NCBI GenBank assembly: GCA_934693215.1
Contig: CAKUVB010000030.1
Span: forward strand, 1-13,243
Source: an uncultured Candidatus Melainabacteria bacterium
GTDB taxonomy: Bacteria > Cyanobacteriota > Vampirovibrionia > Gastranaerophilales > Gastranaerophilaceae
DNA: 13,243 nucleotides
Direction: 5' to 3'
The translations under genes were made by a program, and so were the position numbers. Of this stretch, positions 6,522 through 13,243 are shown in pieces. The notes beneath the pieces are model-generated. The model saw only the letters and a list, made by a program, of their open reading frames with translations, was not told the DNA's origin and made no database searches. Every line of letters starts with the position of its first letter. Within the stretch, counting starts at the first letter, position 1.

Positions 6522-7268
6522 CTATTCATTTATACCTTTTGCATAAATTGCGAAATCATATTTTGTTGGGTCAATAGAATCAAATTGTTTAAGTTTGTGG
6601 GTTAATTCTAAAACAGATTTAAAATCATTACTTTTTCTAGTTAACAAATTCATTTCTCGTGATATTTTTGCGACATGCGTATCTAAAGGAATTAATAATT
6701 CCGAAGTCGAAATAAAATCCCATAAACCAAAATCTACTGGTGGTTTTCTTACAAGCCAACGTAAAAACATGTTTAGCCTTTTCATTGCACCATTATTCTT
6801 TGGATTTGCTAACATAAAATAAAACCCTTCACCAACATTATCCGTAGAATTTAAGTAAAAATAATCAGTGACGACTTGTAGCATACCTTTTATATCTGAT
6901 TTTTGTTCGTATCCATACCTAAATAATGTTTGGATAGTTTCGTTTGAGTTATAAAGTTTAGATAAAACTTTTAAAATCTCAACAACATCATTTTCTTTTG
7001 CAAATCGATAATTAAAACTTTTTAAATTTGAAAATTCGCCATTTTTTATATATTCCAAAGGACTTTTTCCCATTTTTGAAAATAGTTCATCTAATTTTGG
7101 GATAAAAACTTTACGACTACCATAAGCAAATAATGCAGATATAAAAGCCACTATCTCTATATCCTCTTTATCTTTGTATCTATGTGGAATTTGGATAGGG
7201 TCTGTTTCTATAAATGTTTTATTTTCGTATTTTTCTACTAATTTGTCTAGTTCTGTTTTTGTAATCAT
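6522..7268 (-). CDS. TIGR02757/DUF2400 family protein
   Basis: 248 residues matching the DUF2400 (TIGR02757) family of unknown function, which is widely held in bacteria and whose fold has been likened to HhH-containing DNA-repair proteins; that likeness is not proof of activity. Recognisable family blocks are the N-terminal DPIQIPHRY (22-31), EIVAFISALFAYGSR (about 37-52), and the C-terminal run with KRLNMFLRWLVRKPPVDFGLWDF, then LIPLDTHVAKISREMNLLTRK and DPTKYDFAIYAKG near the end. All expected blocks are present and the length is typical. The ATG overlaps the tadA stop in ATGA and has no Shine-Dalgarno sequence, so translation is probably coupled. It is the last gene of the panD-to-DUF2400 run. 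A nucleic-acid role beside tadA is possible but unproven. Confidence 0.85.
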   Translation of the reverse strand: MITKTELDKLVEKYENKTFIETDPIQIPHRYKDKEDIEIVAFISALFAYGSRKVFIPKLDELFSKMGKSPLEYIKNGEFSNLKSFNYRFAKENDVVEILKVLSKLYNSNETIQTLFRYGYEQKSDIKGMLQVVTDYFYLNSTDNVGEGFYFMLANPKNNGAMKRLNMFLRWLVRKPPVDFGLWDFISTSELLIPLDTHVAKISREMNLLTRKSNDFKSVLELTHKLKQFDSIDPTKYDFAIYAKGINE

Positions 7269-7678
7269 CTTATTTTTTTAAAGAAATTATTTAGTAAATT
7301 GTCACATTCTTCTTCCATAATACCACCATATATTTTAGTTGAAGAATTAATTATTTTATCAAGGTTGCAAACTGAAAAGCCACCATATTGTCTGTCATAA
7401 CTCCCGAAATATAAATTTTTAATTCGGGATTGTAATATCGCCCAAGCACACATTGGACAAGGCTCTAAAGTTACAAACATATCACAATCTTCAAGTCGCC
7501 AACGACCCAGCATTTGTTCAGCTTGTCTTATTGCAAGAATTTCTGCGTGTGCAGTTGTATCCTTTAATTCTTCTTTTAGATTATGGCTTGATACAATAAT
7601 TTTATCATCTTTTTTTATAACAACTCCAACAGGAATATCTATTGTTACTTTTTTTGCTTCTTCTATAGCATTTTTCAT
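7265..7678 (-). CDS. tadA: tRNA-specific adenosine deaminase
   Basis: Zinc deaminase that converts the wobble adenosine 34 of tRNA-Arg(ACG) to inosine. The catalytic HAE motif is at 44-46 (His ligand, Glu proton shuttle) and PCPMC at 73-77 gives the two Cys ligands. An Asn (33) lies before TTAHAEILAI, and the ending LLNNFFKKIR fits TadA. At 137 residues it is slightly short, missing part of the usual N-terminal helix. A related guanine or cytosine deaminase cannot be fully excluded, but TLEPCPMCAWAI and the following RIKNLYFGSYD are typical of TadA. The ATG overlaps the kinase stop in ATGA; AAAGG lies ten bases upstream. The stop overlaps the next ATG in the same way, so the three genes are coupled. 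Confidence 0.88.
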   Translation of the reverse strand: MKNAIEEAKKVTIDIPVGVVIKKDDKIIVSSHNLKEELKDTTAHAEILAIRQAEQMLGRWRLEDCDMFVTLEPCPMCAWAILQSRIKNLYFGSYDRQYGGFSVCNLDKIINSSTKIYGGIMEEECDNLLNNFFKKIR

Positions 7679-9354
7679 TCTTGGTTAGCCTTTTCTAAGA
7701 ATATTTTTACAGTAAATCCATATTCTTCCGTTGAATATAGTCTAACTTCCCCATTCATAGCTTCGACCAAACCTTTTACAATAAATAGTCCTAATCCTGT
7801 TCCTCGAGTTGTTCTTGTTGTTTTATCGTCCATGCGAGTAAACTTGTCGAATAATGTTTTAAGCTTTTCTCTAGAGATAAGTGGGTATTTATTATTTATT
7901 TCAATAAAGATTTTTCCGTTATCTTCGCCTGCGTTAATTAAAATATCAGTATCTTCTTCTGCATACTTAACGGCATTTTCTATTAGGTTGATAATAACTT
8001 GTTCAAATCTATCTCTATCAGCATAAATTAAAGGTAAATCTTCCGGAACTTTGTTTACTATTGTTTTTGATGATGAATTTTTTATTAATAATATTGCATC
8101 TTCAACAATTTCAGGTACAGATATTGAATCCATTATTACATTAAGTCTTGAATCTTCAATATCAGGTATTACAAGTAAATCCTCTATCATTCTTTTTAAT
8201 CGTTCAGATTGTTTTTTTATAACTTTTAAGGATTTTTGTTGGGTTTCTTTATCTATTTCAATGTCTTGTCGCAATAATCTTGATGTGTATCCTTGAATAC
8301 TTGTTAGAGGTGTTCTCAATTCATGACTCACTGTATCAATCATATTGGAACGAAATTCGTTTAATTCTTTTAATTCTTTATTTGTTTTTTTTAGCTTTGA
8401 GTATGATTTATTAATTTGCTTGACCATTCGATTAAACTCAAAAGCTAAGAATATGATTTCATAAGGTGTAAATATACTAGACAATAATCTTATTCTTCTG
8501 CGATAATTACCTTTTGATATAGCAATAATAGCTTTAAATAACTGTCTTATATTAATATATAGATAATACGTATAAAGTCCTACTATAAATAATACTGTAA
8601 GAGAAGCTATTAAAACAGATAGAATTATTTTTGCTCGGTTATATTCAATTGTAGAACGAGTCATATCCCTAGGAGTATTAACGATAATTGTTAATTGTGG
8701 ATTGTCTTTTTTTAGATATACAAACGGTTGATTTTTGATTTTTCCAAAAACTGTTGCTTTATTAGTAACTTTTTCGTTTGGTAATTGAGAAAGACTTTGG
8801 TTATAAATTTTATCATTATAGTTATATGAGGTTAATAAATATCCAGATGGCGTAACTATATAAATTTGTCTTTTATCTTCGTTTAGAGGGCTGAATAATT
8901 GGTCTTTTAATACAGAGATATCAAATACTGCAACTAAATATTTACCGTTTTTAAGCTTTTGACACATTGCAGTTTCTTCATTATGAATACATTTATCATA
9001 GATTGTTTGAAACTCTGTGTAAGAATTTACGATAAATAATTTTTTATAAACATCTGAAGTCTTAGTAATTTGTTGCAGATAGATTTGTTTATCATTATCT
9101 GTAGAAAAATAATTCAAAGTCATGACAATTTGTTTGAGCTCATTTGTTGCAGTCGTTTGAAACACATCAATTTCTTCAGATACCATATTAGCAATAAGTT
9201 CAGCCGTAACTTTTAATTGGTTTCTAACTGATTGCTGGTTGATATTGTTTATAATAAAACCACTTATTGTCATTGGAATAACAACTGCAAAAAATAGAAC
9301 AATTGCAATTTGTTCAACAATTTTTAAACGAGAGGTTCTTATTGTTATAGCCAT
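7675..9354 (-). CDS. Membrane sensor histidine kinase
   Basis: 559 residues. TM1 is at about 14-36, then a large extracytoplasmic sensor region of about 205 residues (37-241, probably a Cache-like fold), TM2 at about 242-266, a HAMP-like linker (about 267-320) and a short Lys/Leu-rich coiled coil. The HisKA domain has phospho-accepting His 344 in SHELRTP. The ATPase domain has the N box EQVIINLIENAVKYA (451-465) and the G2 box RGTGLGLFIVKGL. The usual G1 Asp-x-Gly-x-Gly is replaced by EINNKYPLIS (485-494). It autophosphorylates and passes phosphate to the regulator encoded just upstream; the signal is unknown. GGAGA within the last codons of the regulator lies about nine bases before the ATG, and three bases separate stop and start. 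The next gene, tadA, overlaps in ATGA. Confidence 0.93.
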   Translation of the reverse strand: MAITIRTSRLKIVEQIAIVLFFAVVIPMTISGFIINNINQQSVRNQLKVTAELIANMVSEEIDVFQTTATNELKQIVMTLNYFSTDNDKQIYLQQITKTSDVYKKLFIVNSYTEFQTIYDKCIHNEETAMCQKLKNGKYLVAVFDISVLKDQLFSPLNEDKRQIYIVTPSGYLLTSYNYNDKIYNQSLSQLPNEKVTNKATVFGKIKNQPFVYLKKDNPQLTIIVNTPRDMTRSTIEYNRAKIILSVLIASLTVLFIVGLYTYYLYINIRQLFKAIIAISKGNYRRRIRLLSSIFTPYEIIFLAFEFNRMVKQINKSYSKLKKTNKELKELNEFRSNMIDTVSHELRTPLTSIQGYTSRLLRQDIEIDKETQQKSLKVIKKQSERLKRMIEDLLVIPDIEDSRLNVIMDSISVPEIVEDAILLIKNSSSKTIVNKVPEDLPLIYADRDRFEQVIINLIENAVKYAEEDTDILINAGEDNGKIFIEINNKYPLISREKLKTLFDKFTRMDDKTTRTTRGTGLGLFIVKGLVEAMNGEVRLYSTEEYGFTVKIFLEKANQE

Positions 9355-9357
9355 AAA

Positions 9358-10065
9358 TTATTCTCCAAAAGGTGTTAGTTTATAACCAACATTTGTAACT
9401 GTATGAAGATATTGAGGTTTTTTAGGTTCTGGCTCTATTTTGTTTCTCAATCCACCAACATGAACTCTTACCATACGTACATCTTCATCACTATCGTATC
9501 CCCAAACTTCGTCAAGTAATGTTGCTAAAGTTACAGGGGTGTTAAAATGTTGCATTAAACAGTACAAAATTTCAAACTCTGTTGGAGTTAATTTTACTTT
9601 TTTGTTTAGAATAATGGCTTCTAGAGTTTCAGGGAAGATTTCAATATTTCCTGATTTAAGAATTTCATTGGATATAGAATTTGTTTCTTGAGGTTGATTT
9701 CGTCTTAATAGGACTCTTATTCTTAAAAGCACTTCTTGAACATCAAAAGGTTTTACTAAATAATCATCAGCACCACAATCAAAACCTATAGTTTTATCAT
9801 TAATTGTACCTTTTGCAGTAAGCATAAGGACAGGAATAGAAAGTTTTGCTTGACGAATATTCTTACAAACATCAAATCCGTTCATTTTTGGCATCATAAC
9901 ATCTAACAAAATTAAGTCGTAAGAATTGTTAAGTGCTTTTTGTAGCCCTTCTTTACCATCAGAAGCTGTATCTACAAAATAACCACTATGAGAAATGTCA
10001 AACTCTAAAAGTTCTCTTATTTCATCATCATCATCAACAATTAATATTCTTTTCATTTCTGTCAT
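9358..10065 (-). CDS. OmpR/PhoB-family response regulator
   Basis: 235 residues: receiver domain (about 4-120) followed by a winged-helix DNA-binding domain (about 140-233). The acidic pocket is in VDDDDE (10-15), phospho-acceptor Asp 55 in LLDVMMPKMNG, Thr 83 in MLTAK, and Lys 105 in LVKPF. The DNA-binding part has LTPTEFEILYCL, then DEVWGYDSDEDVRMVRVHVGGLRNKIE and the wing VTNVGYKL. It is the phosphorylation-controlled transcription factor partnered with the kinase that follows. The start at 10065 is preferred to an in-frame codon at 10158 because GAGG (10076-10073) lies seven bases ahead and the upstream frame overlaps the 47-residue ORF in another frame. ATG 10056 is a second possible start. 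Targets cannot be deduced; I cannot equate it with a named cyanobacterial regulator such as RpaB. Confidence 0.95.
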   Translation of the reverse strand: MTEMKRILIVDDDDEIRELLEFDISHSGYFVDTASDGKEGLQKALNNSYDLILLDVMMPKMNGFDVCKNIRQAKLSIPVLMLTAKGTINDKTIGFDCGADDYLVKPFDVQEVLLRIRVLLRRNQPQETNSISNEILKSGNIEIFPETLEAIILNKKVKLTPTEFEILYCLMQHFNTPVTLATLLDEVWGYDSDEDVRMVRVHVGGLRNKIEPEPKKPQYLHTVTNVGYKLTPFGE

Positions 10066-10069
10066 GTGC

Positions 10070-10213
10070 TTACCTCTTATTTTTACTAAAATATTTTTCA
10101 GGATAATTAGTGTCGGATTCGCTAATTGTTTGATATTCATTTTTATCAATATCAACACCCATGTTTGAGGTCTTTATATTAAATTTCTTTTTCTTTTTTG
10201 GTCTGAAATCCAT
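10070..10213 (-). CDS. Small basic 47-residue protein between panD and the response regulator
   Basis: Not a recognised family. ATG 10213 to TAA 10072-10070 encodes 47 residues. The N-terminus is strongly basic (MDFRPKKKKKFNIK) and the tail is acidic/polar (DIDKNEYQTISESD), ending in KYFSKNKR. Three points support a real gene. AGG (10223-10221 region) overlaps the panD stop seven bases before ATG. It fills almost the whole panD-to-regulator gap, starting eight bases after panD. Its own end carries AAGAGG, the ribosome site of the regulator, only four bases before that ATG. No hydrophobic segment or signal peptide is visible. The basic patch suggests nucleic-acid, ribosome or phospholipid contact, but that is only inference. 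Its position makes co-expression with the two-component pair nearly certain if it is real. Confidence 0.65.
   Translation of the reverse strand: MDFRPKKKKKFNIKTSNMGVDIDKNEYQTISESDTNYPEKYFSKNKR
10073..10076 (-). promoter_or_regulatory. Response-regulator ribosome binding site
   Basis: GAGG on the minus strand seven bases before ATG 10065, inside the last two codons and stop of the 47-residue ORF. It fixes the regulator start and implies coupling with the small ORF. Confidence 0.75.
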
Positions 10214-10221
10214 AAATATAC

Positions 10222-10569
10222 CTAAATTATATTATTATCGTCATCAATTTGAACAATAGTTGGTTTGTGATTTTTGAGTTCGTCCTCTGAAAAATATCCA
10301 TAAGATACGATTATTACTCTGTCACCTTTTTGAACTTTTCTTGCAGCTGCTCCGTTTACGCAAAAGATTTTTGATTTTCTTTCACCTTTAATGGCATAAG
10401 TTTGAAATCTTTCACCGTTATTTATATTAAGGATATCAACTTTTTGATATTCTTTAATATTTGCAGCATCTAATATATCTGCATCTATAGTAATAGAACC
10501 AACATAATTTAAGTCAGAGGCTGTAATTGTGGCTCTGTGAATTTTTGAATTTAAAAACTCTAATAACAT
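10222..10569 (-). CDS. panD: Aspartate 1-decarboxylase
   Basis: Makes beta-alanine from L-aspartate for pantothenate and coenzyme A. A pyruvoyl enzyme: the proenzyme self-cleaves between Gly 24 and Ser 25 (NYVGSITID), and Ser 25 becomes the pyruvoyl group. The usual family features are MLLEFLNSKIHRATIT at the N-terminus, a conserved Tyr (58) in QTYAIKGER, and the CVNGAAARKVQKGDRVII block (69-86). At 115 residues it is full length and catalytically intact. GGGAG lies eight bases before the ATG. The 63-base gap to the dnaX stop has no clear -35, only an AT-rich TAAAAT-like -10, so it may be read through from dnaX or have a weak promoter. The following genes (47-residue ORF, regulator, kinase) are close enough to be co-transcribed. 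No panB or panC is in the window. Confidence 0.96.
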   Translation of the reverse strand: MLLEFLNSKIHRATITASDLNYVGSITIDADILDAANIKEYQKVDILNINNGERFQTYAIKGERKSKIFCVNGAAARKVQKGDRVIIVSYGYFSEDELKNHKPTIVQIDDDNNII

Positions 10570-10632
10570 ATACTTTTCTCCCTAATATAAATATTTTACA
10601 CCAAACAGAGAAAAATAATTAATTGTAAAAAG

Positions 10633-12474
10633 TTAGTTAATATACTTGCCGTCAAAAAGGTCTTTAATCATTTTTGATTGGTCAGATTCAAATGTTTCTG
10701 ATTGTTGTTTTTCAGTTTTTTTTTCTTCTTGAGGTTTTGCTTGAATTTCTTCATTAGCAGTTTCTATTTCTTCTTCCGAAACCTCAGATTTTGGTTCTGC
10801 TAATGTCTTTGGTGCAACTGTAGGCTGAGGCTTTGGTTTTGCAGGTACAATTTTACCTAAATCAACATCTGACTCTAAGGGTGTTCTTATATTAACAACC
10901 GTATTTTTTTGTTCAAACATCTCATCTGCGGCTTCCATTATTGCAATTTTCTTTTGTCCTTCGCTTGCTTGTTTTACAAAAATTGATTGCTTGAATGTAA
11001 TCACAACTTCATCAGGTGCAATTTTTACAGGGTTTGCAAGTTTTAGCAACGCATGAGTTGATGGACTTTTTATATGTGATAATAATTCACCCCATAAACT
11101 TCTAATATCTGTAGATGGGTCAAGCATTTTAGCTTTTGGCATTGGAGGGAACGTTTCTTCTTGTGGTTCTTCAACAGGTGCTGAAGTTAAAACTTTTTCT
11201 TGTTTAATTTCTTCTTTAGCTTCAGGTTGTGGTTGTTGTGGTGGTTGAGAATGTACAACCGGTTTTTGTACAGATTGAGCTGGAGTTATAATTTTCCTCT
11301 GAGGAGTTTGTGTAACAGCTCCGGATTCTAAAGCTTGTAAACGAGTTTGTAACTCTATAAGTTTTGTATTATTTGTTAAGTTTGACAAATCAATTAACGC
11401 AACTTCTAACCACATTTGTTGATTTACGGTAGTTTTTATTTCTTTTATGTAATTTGCTATTTTTTCAATTAGAAATACAATCTGATGAGTTTCTACGACA
11501 TCTTTTTGCTTGTCTAATTCTTTTAATTGTACTTCGTTTAAGTTTGTAAGTTCAATCGTTGTATTAGCATCACAGTTTTTTACTATTAAAAGATTTTTGA
11601 AATAGTACATTAAGTTTGAAAGGATTTGAACAGGCTCGTTGCCTGAGTTGTAAACCTTTTCTAAAATTTTTACGGCATTTATAGAATCAGAATCAATAAT
11701 ATATTGAGCCATTTCGTTTAAGATATCAAAAGATATTCGACCTAATAAATTATTTATGTCATCTTCCGTTATTTCTTTAGACTCACCTAATATACTAACT
11801 TGGTCTAAAAGTGCTATACTGTCACGCATTCCACCTGCAGAATTTTTTGCGATAGAATATAATGCTCCATCAGAAATTTTAATATTTTCTTTGTCTGATA
11901 TATATCTAAGATGTTTTGCTATATCATCTGTTGTAATTCTTCTGAAATCAAATCTTTGACAACGACTCTTTATTGTATCAAGAACTTTGTGTGATTCTGT
12001 GGTTGCAAGAATAAACACAACATTCTTTGGTGGTTCTTCTAACGTTTTTAACAACGCATTAAAAGCAGTGTTCGTTAACATGTGAACTTCGTCTATAATA
12101 TAGATTTTATATTTTCCATTAACTGGAACATATTGAATTTTTTCTAAAATGTTTTGAGCATCTTCGACTTTTCTGTTACTAGCGGCATCAATTTCTATTA
12201 CGTCAATTGGTACTGTGTTTGTAATATCAACACAACTTGCACATTTGCCACAAGGGGTTACTGTTGGACCTTCAACACAATTTAGTGATTTAGCTAAAAT
12301 TCTTGCAGTCGAAGTTTTACCGGTACCTCGAGGTCCGGTGAACAAATAAGCATGAGAAATTTTACCTAATGTTATTGCATTAGAAAGAGCTTGTTTTATA
12401 TGCTCTTGCCCTACAACTTCCTCAAGTTTTTGTGGACGATATTTTCTGTATAAAGGTATATAAGTCTCACTCAT
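10633..12474 (-). CDS. dnaX: DNA polymerase III subunit gamma/tau
   Basis: Clamp-loader ATPase that loads the sliding clamp and, as tau, tethers polymerase cores. 613 residues: AAA+ domain with Walker A GPRGTGKT (47-54), four zinc-binding cysteines (66, 75, 78, 81), Walker B IYIIDEVH (124-131), sensor-1 LATTE (156-160) and the SRC arginine finger (170-172). A helical collar domain extends to about 370, followed by a Pro/Gln/Glu-rich linker (about 395-455). A tau-type C-terminal domain begins at about 460 (LWGELLSHIKSPSTHALLK) and the protein ends in KMIKDLFDGKYIN. An A9 run occurs at codons 584-586; slippage there would alter only the last 27 or so residues and would not make a gamma form. 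The start is well placed: SETYIPLYRKYRP is the family beginning. No Shine-Dalgarno sequence precedes it. Confidence 0.97.
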   Translation of the reverse strand: MSETYIPLYRKYRPQKLEEVVGQEHIKQALSNAITLGKISHAYLFTGPRGTGKTSTARILAKSLNCVEGPTVTPCGKCASCVDITNTVPIDVIEIDAASNRKVEDAQNILEKIQYVPVNGKYKIYIIDEVHMLTNTAFNALLKTLEEPPKNVVFILATTESHKVLDTIKSRCQRFDFRRITTDDIAKHLRYISDKENIKISDGALYSIAKNSAGGMRDSIALLDQVSILGESKEITEDDINNLLGRISFDILNEMAQYIIDSDSINAVKILEKVYNSGNEPVQILSNLMYYFKNLLIVKNCDANTTIELTNLNEVQLKELDKQKDVVETHQIVFLIEKIANYIKEIKTTVNQQMWLEVALIDLSNLTNNTKLIELQTRLQALESGAVTQTPQRKIITPAQSVQKPVVHSQPPQQPQPEAKEEIKQEKVLTSAPVEEPQEETFPPMPKAKMLDPSTDIRSLWGELLSHIKSPSTHALLKLANPVKIAPDEVVITFKQSIFVKQASEGQKKIAIMEAADEMFEQKNTVVNIRTPLESDVDLGKIVPAKPKPQPTVAPKTLAEPKSEVSEEEIETANEEIQAKPQEEKKTEKQQSETFESDQSKMIKDLFDGKYIN

Positions 12475-12476
12475 GC

Positions 12477-12482
12477 TATAAT
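12477..12482 (+). promoter_or_regulatory. Extended -10 element of the LD-carboxypeptidase gene
   Basis: Perfect TATAAT preceded by TGC (TG at 12474-12475), an extended -10. The expected start is near 12489, giving a leader of about 14 bases that holds AAAGGAG (12491-12497). No convincing -35 lies 16-18 bases upstream, as is tolerated by extended -10 promoters. It overlaps the opposite-facing dnaX -10 by two bases. Confidence 0.65.
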
Positions 12483-12489
12483 CATATCA
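12481..12489 (-). promoter_or_regulatory. Extended -10 element of dnaX, leaderless start
   Basis: Minus-strand TGA followed by TATGAT (12486-12481), an extended -10 one base from the consensus hexamer. The usual seven-base distance puts the transcription start at 12474, the A of the dnaX ATG, and no ribosome site exists in the 28-base gap on this strand. The recognisable -35 is missing. Confidence 0.55.
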
Positions 12490-12490
12490 C

Positions 12491-12497
12491 AAAGGAG
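12491..12497 (+). promoter_or_regulatory. Ribosome binding site of the LD-carboxypeptidase gene
   Basis: AAAGGAG five bases before ATG 12503, the strongest Shine-Dalgarno match in the window. It fixes the start of the gene. Confidence 0.85.
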
Positions 12498-12502
12498 ATA
12501 AG

Positions 12503-13243
12503 ATGAGTTATATTTTACCAAAACCTTTAAAACTTGGTGATACAATCGGTGTTATTGCACCTTCTGGACCAATTTGTGAGCAAGATGCTATTTATAGAGC
12601 AAAATCTTTTTTTGAAACAATGGGATATCAAGTTGTTTTTTCAAAACATTTATTTGAACAAGACAGATATTTATCTGCCCCTGATAAGGCAAGAATAGAA
12701 GATATTCATTGGGCATTTTCTAATGATGAAATTGATACAATTATTTGTGCTAGAGGTGGTTATGGAGCTTTGAGATTAATAAATGATATTGATTATAATC
12801 TCATCAAATCTAACCCTAAAAATTTCTGTGGATATTCTGATATAACTGTTCTTTCTGCAATGTTTTTAAAACGGGCAAATTTAATAACATATTCAGCACC
12901 AATGATGAAGGGTGATTTTGGAGCAGAGAAAAAAGATAAATTTACGATGGATAGTTTTTTTAAAGCCATAACTAACCAACCTCAAACTCTTATCGGAGAA
13001 AAAATACATAAAGAAGGAAAAGCTGAAGGTGTTTTATGGGGTGGAAATTTGGCATCTGTTGTTTCACTTGCAGGTATTGATTTTATACCGAATGAGGATA
13101 TTATATTTTTTGCAGAGGATTTGAACGAACCTGTTTATAAAATAGATAAAATGTTAACTCAACTGATAAATATTGAACAATTTAGAACAAATGTTAAAGG
13201 TATAGTGTTTGGTGAATTTTTAGATACAGGCTATCCTGAGCAA
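12503..13243 (+). CDS. LD-carboxypeptidase (peptidase S66), 3' end missing
   Basis: Serine peptidase of the LdcA/MccF family. LdcA members remove the terminal D-Ala from L,D-linked muropeptides during peptidoglycan recycling in the cytoplasm; some S66 members act on microcin C-type peptide nucleotides instead. Of the S66 fold, 247 codons are visible. LGDTIGVIAPSGP (11-23) and ARGGYGALRL (83-92) are followed by the nucleophile motif GYSDIT with Ser 112. Then come VLWGGNLASVVSLAG (about 174-188) and FAEDLNEPVYKIDKML, holding one of the charge-relay Glu positions. The remaining about 55-60 residues, including the catalytic His region, lie beyond the right edge. It starts 28 bases from the dnaX start on the opposite strand and has its own extended -10 and strong ribosome site. 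The peptidoglycan theme recalls the LysM protein but there is no operon link. Confidence 0.92.
   Translation, partial: MSYILPKPLKLGDTIGVIAPSGPICEQDAIYRAKSFFETMGYQVVFSKHLFEQDRYLSAPDKARIEDIHWAFSNDEIDTIICARGGYGALRLINDIDYNLIKSNPKNFCGYSDITVLSAMFLKRANLITYSAPMMKGDFGAEKKDKFTMDSFFKAITNQPQTLIGEKIHKEGKAEGVLWGGNLASVVSLAGIDFIPNEDIIFFAEDLNEPVYKIDKMLTQLINIEQFRTNVKGIVFGEFLDTGYPEQ

Noticed and set aside
6595..8296. Plus-strand open frames (6595-6822, 7832-8026, 8051-8296)
   Set aside because: Antisense shadows of the DUF2400 and histidine kinase genes, with no initiation signals.
10570..10632. Promoter or terminator in the dnaX-panD gap
   Set aside because: Only a TAAAAT-like hexamer without a -35 and no hairpin with a T-tract were found; too weak to list as a feature.
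11756..11959. Plus-strand open frame of 67 codons inside dnaX
   Set aside because: Antisense to the dnaX collar region; no ribosome site and no protein-like features.
1..13243. CRISPR array, insertion sequence, prophage, integrase, toxin-antitoxin pair or tRNA/rRNA gene
   Set aside because: No regularly spaced repeats, transposase or integrase motifs, or structural-RNA signatures were seen on either strand by reading.

Overview
The window is AT-rich and gene-dense. It has no rRNA, tRNA, CRISPR array, transposase or integrase, and no stretch longer than about 300 bases lacks a gene. Most genes are housekeeping functions in short minus-strand operons joined by 4-base ATGA overlaps or by ribosome sites lying inside the preceding stop region. 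The very low GC, the Lys/Asn/Ile-rich proteins and the overall gene repertoire would fit a gut-type Gastranaerophilales/Melainabacteria-like bacterium. That assignment is an impression from composition, not a demonstrated placement; an AT-rich Firmicute is the main alternative.

Left part (1-2963): folK and a BaiN/HI0933-type flavoprotein form a minus-strand pair (the flavoprotein runs off the left edge). They are driven by a consensus promoter that appears to start transcription at the folK start codon. Divergent from them is an unrecognised plus-strand gene (about 1536-2492). Its 3' end overlaps, tail to tail, a GNAT acetyltransferase gene broken by one in-frame TAA.

Cell-envelope/one-carbon block (2996-6496): a LysM membrane protein, glyA, a WecA/TagO/MraY-family glycosyl-1-phosphate transferase and an unrecognised 155-residue protein run in that order on the minus strand. 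The transferase reading frame extends well upstream of its first ATG. The only upstream starts are ATT or ATA, preceded by a good ribosome site just after glyA.

Signalling block (6522-10569): panD, a previously easy-to-miss 47-residue basic ORF, an OmpR-type response regulator, a membrane histidine kinase, tadA and a DUF2400 protein are tightly packed in one direction and are probably one transcription unit. The kinase lacks the usual G1 Asp-x-Gly.

Right part (10633-13243): dnaX (minus) and an LD-carboxypeptidase (plus, cut by the right edge) are divergent with only 28 bases between their start codons. Each has an extended -10 element, and the two hexamers overlap by two bases, so dnaX would be transcribed leaderless. 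I found no obvious new multi-gene defence or mobile system. The most notable items are the non-canonical start of the transferase, the leaderless/overlapping promoters, the 47-residue gene inside the two-component operon, and the unrecognised plus-strand gene.
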